A stretch of DNA of 13,738 bases from Halieaceae bacterium (lineage in GTDB: Bacteria > Pseudomonadota > Gammaproteobacteria > Pseudomonadales > Halieaceae): NCBI GenBank assembly GCA_002683395.1, contig NYTG01000055.1:6316-20053 (forward strand). Direction: 5' to 3'. This document shows, in pieces, positions 12,560-13,738 of this stretch. The notes beneath the pieces were generated by a model that saw nothing but the letters and a program-made list of their open reading frames with translations, searched no databases and was not told the DNA's origin. The position numbers were made by a program, and so were the translations under genes. Position 1 is the first letter of the stretch. Every line of letters starts with the position of its first letter.

Positions 12560-13650
12560 TGGATAACGGCGCGCCAGCATCGGAGGCCGTCCCGGCGGAA
12601 AATCAGCAGGGCTTGTTCCGCCGCTGGCTGAATCAACTGAAGAACGATCCTTCGAGCTCCGATCCTCGCAAGCTTGGCAAGTGGGGCGGCATCGCCATAG
12701 GCACCTATCTTTTGATTGCCGCAGCGGTGGGCGTGTATTGGAGTGGCGCCCCCGCCCACTTCGACGTCAGCGAGAACGCCGCGCGATATGCCGCGGCGAC
12801 TGGCCAGGAAGTGGTCACGGGCACAACGACTGTCAGCGCCTTACAGGAAACCATCCGCATTTTGCTGGAGAAACCCGGTGGCTATTTACATAACGATCTC
12901 TTTCCTCCAGGGGTGTGGTTAGACAACATGCCAAATTGGGAATACGGGGTACTGGTCCAGAGCCGCGATCTAGCGCGGGCCCTGCGAGAAGTGCTCAGTC
13001 GCTCGCAGTCGCAGTCTAAAGAGGATGTTGACCTCACCCTTGCCGAACCCCGAATCAACTTTCAATCGAAAAGTTGGATTCTACCTGCCTCGGAAAGCGA
13101 GTACCGTGATGCGTTGCGGTTTCTCGAAGCCTACCGTGCACGCCTCCCGGTCACCGGCGGAGACAGTGCCCAGTTTTACGCGCGGGCCGATAACCTGAGT
13201 CATTGGCTCGGCATGATCGAAAAACGACTGGGCAGTCTCTCCCAGCGGCTCTCCGCGAGCGTAGGCCAACGCCGGCTCAATACCGATCTCGCGGGCGACA
13301 CTGCGGCGGCGCAATCCACCAATGCGCCAGAGGAAATACTGGTGCGCACGCCATGGCGTGAAATCGATGACATTTTTTATGAGAGTCGCGGTGCAGCCTG
13401 GGCACTCACACAGTTTTTGAAGGCCGCAGAGGTAGATTTTTCAGACGTACTGGCGAAAAAGAATGCCACGGTCAGCCTGCGGCAAATTATCAGAGAACTC
13501 GAGGCCTCTCAGGCGCGGGTGTGGAGCCCGATCATCCTAAATGGGTCGGGGTTCGGCTTGTGGGCAAATCACTCACTGGTGATGGCGAGCTATATTTCCC
13601 GCGCAAACGCTGCTCTCATTGACCTCAGAGAACTGTTGGCGCAAGGCTAA
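12559..13650 (+). CDS. DUF2333 family membrane-anchored protein
   Basis: A conserved gammaproteobacterial family of unknown function. The 363 residues have a polar N-terminus, one membrane segment (about 43-61) and a large, mostly helical domain, probably periplasmic. Its hallmark stretches are GGYLHNDLFPPGVWLDNMPN (107-126), a run with SRSQSQS (147-153), AQFYARADNL (204-213), GSLSQRLSASVGQRRLNTDL (225-244), TPWREIDDIFYE (264-275) and ILNGSGFG (326-333). These are near-identical across the family as I recall it. The start ATG 12559 overlaps the PCuAC stop in TGATG. There is no ribosome site, so translation is probably coupled. No catalytic motif is apparent. The last gene of the rightward run, it ends 7 bp from a convergent gene. 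Confidence 0.92.
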   Translation: MDNGAPASEAVPAENQQGLFRRWLNQLKNDPSSSDPRKLGKWGGIAIGTYLLIAAAVGVYWSGAPAHFDVSENAARYAAATGQEVVTGTTTVSALQETIRILLEKPGGYLHNDLFPPGVWLDNMPNWEYGVLVQSRDLARALREVLSRSQSQSKEDVDLTLAEPRINFQSKSWILPASESEYRDALRFLEAYRARLPVTGGDSAQFYARADNLSHWLGMIEKRLGSLSQRLSASVGQRRLNTDLAGDTAAAQSTNAPEEILVRTPWREIDDIFYESRGAAWALTQFLKAAEVDFSDVLAKKNATVSLRQIIRELEASQARVWSPIILNGSGFGLWANHSLVMASYISRANAALIDLRELLAQG

Positions 13651-13657
13651 AGTGGCT

Positions 13658-13738
13658 TCAGCGCTTGTTACCAGCGAGCAGCACCCATTCCTCCTGCTCG
13701 TCAGCGATGACAAGGTCTACCGTCGGCGCGTAGGCCTT
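13658..13738 (-). CDS. 3' end of an unidentified leftward gene (partial)
   Basis: The minus strand is open from the window edge to TGA at 13658-13660, giving 26 residues that end in EEWVLLAGNKR. Codon use looks like real coding sequence. The convergent position, 7 bp from the DUF2333 stop, is typical of this compact genome. The fragment is too short to name a product. Confidence 0.45.
   Translation of the reverse strand, partial: KAYAPTVDLVIADEQEEWVLLAGNKR

Noticed and set aside
1..13738. Mobile elements, CRISPR arrays, phage, toxin-antitoxin or defence genes, rRNA and tRNA
   Set aside because: No transposase, integrase, spaced repeats, defence domains or RNA gene signatures were seen. Gene order and composition look chromosomal throughout.

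Overview
The window looks like ordinary chromosomal DNA from a gammaproteobacterium. It is gene-dense with GC near 58%, and several starts are GTG. The erpA, bactofilin, DUF6776 and DUF2333 proteins are all of the gammaproteobacterial type. The left-hand order (M23 peptidase, anmK, erpA, bactofilin, DUF6776, argC, hemJ) matches, from memory, the neighbourhood next to tyrS in Pseudomonas. The protein flavour suggests a marine lineage such as Halieaceae (OM60/NOR5), but that is an inference. I see no rRNA, tRNA, CRISPR array, insertion sequence, phage gene or compositional break.

Layout. Bases 1-1619 (+): the 3' part of an M23 envelope peptidase overlaps anmK (peptidoglycan recycling). Bases 1616-4311 (-): argC, a DUF6776 membrane protein, a bactofilin and erpA (Fe-S carrier). 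The erpA and anmK stop codons share one CTAG palindrome. Bases 4419-7925 (+): a heme block of hemJ, hemL and hemB, trailed by a secreted, cysteine-containing protein of unknown function. Bases 7954-8538 (-): a NUDIX hydrolase, divergent from bases 8730-13650 (+). That rightward run holds an adenosine-kinase-type PfkB protein, a short pentapeptide-repeat protein, a DsbD/ScsB-like thiol reductant transporter, a PCuAC copper chaperone and a DUF2333 membrane protein. The last 81 bases carry the 3' end of an unidentified leftward gene.

How the genes fit together. HemL and HemB catalyse consecutive steps (glutamate-1-semialdehyde to 5-aminolevulinate to porphobilinogen), and HemJ acts late in the same pathway (protoporphyrinogen oxidation). 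The DsbD-like protein would deliver electrons to periplasmic thiols, and the PCuAC protein handles periplasmic copper. The PCuAC protein has two unexpected cysteines, which suggests a functional link to its upstream neighbour. The bactofilin, the coiled-coil membrane protein and the M23 peptidase resemble parts of an envelope-shaping module.

Most genes belong to known families, and I find no clear new defence or mobile system. The best leads are the cysteine-bearing PCuAC protein beside the DsbD-like protein, the DUF6776-bactofilin pair, the secreted protein attached to hemB, the pentapeptide protein tied to adenosine kinase, and three sharp dyads at likely promoters (4867-4883, 8582-8600, 8696-8709).
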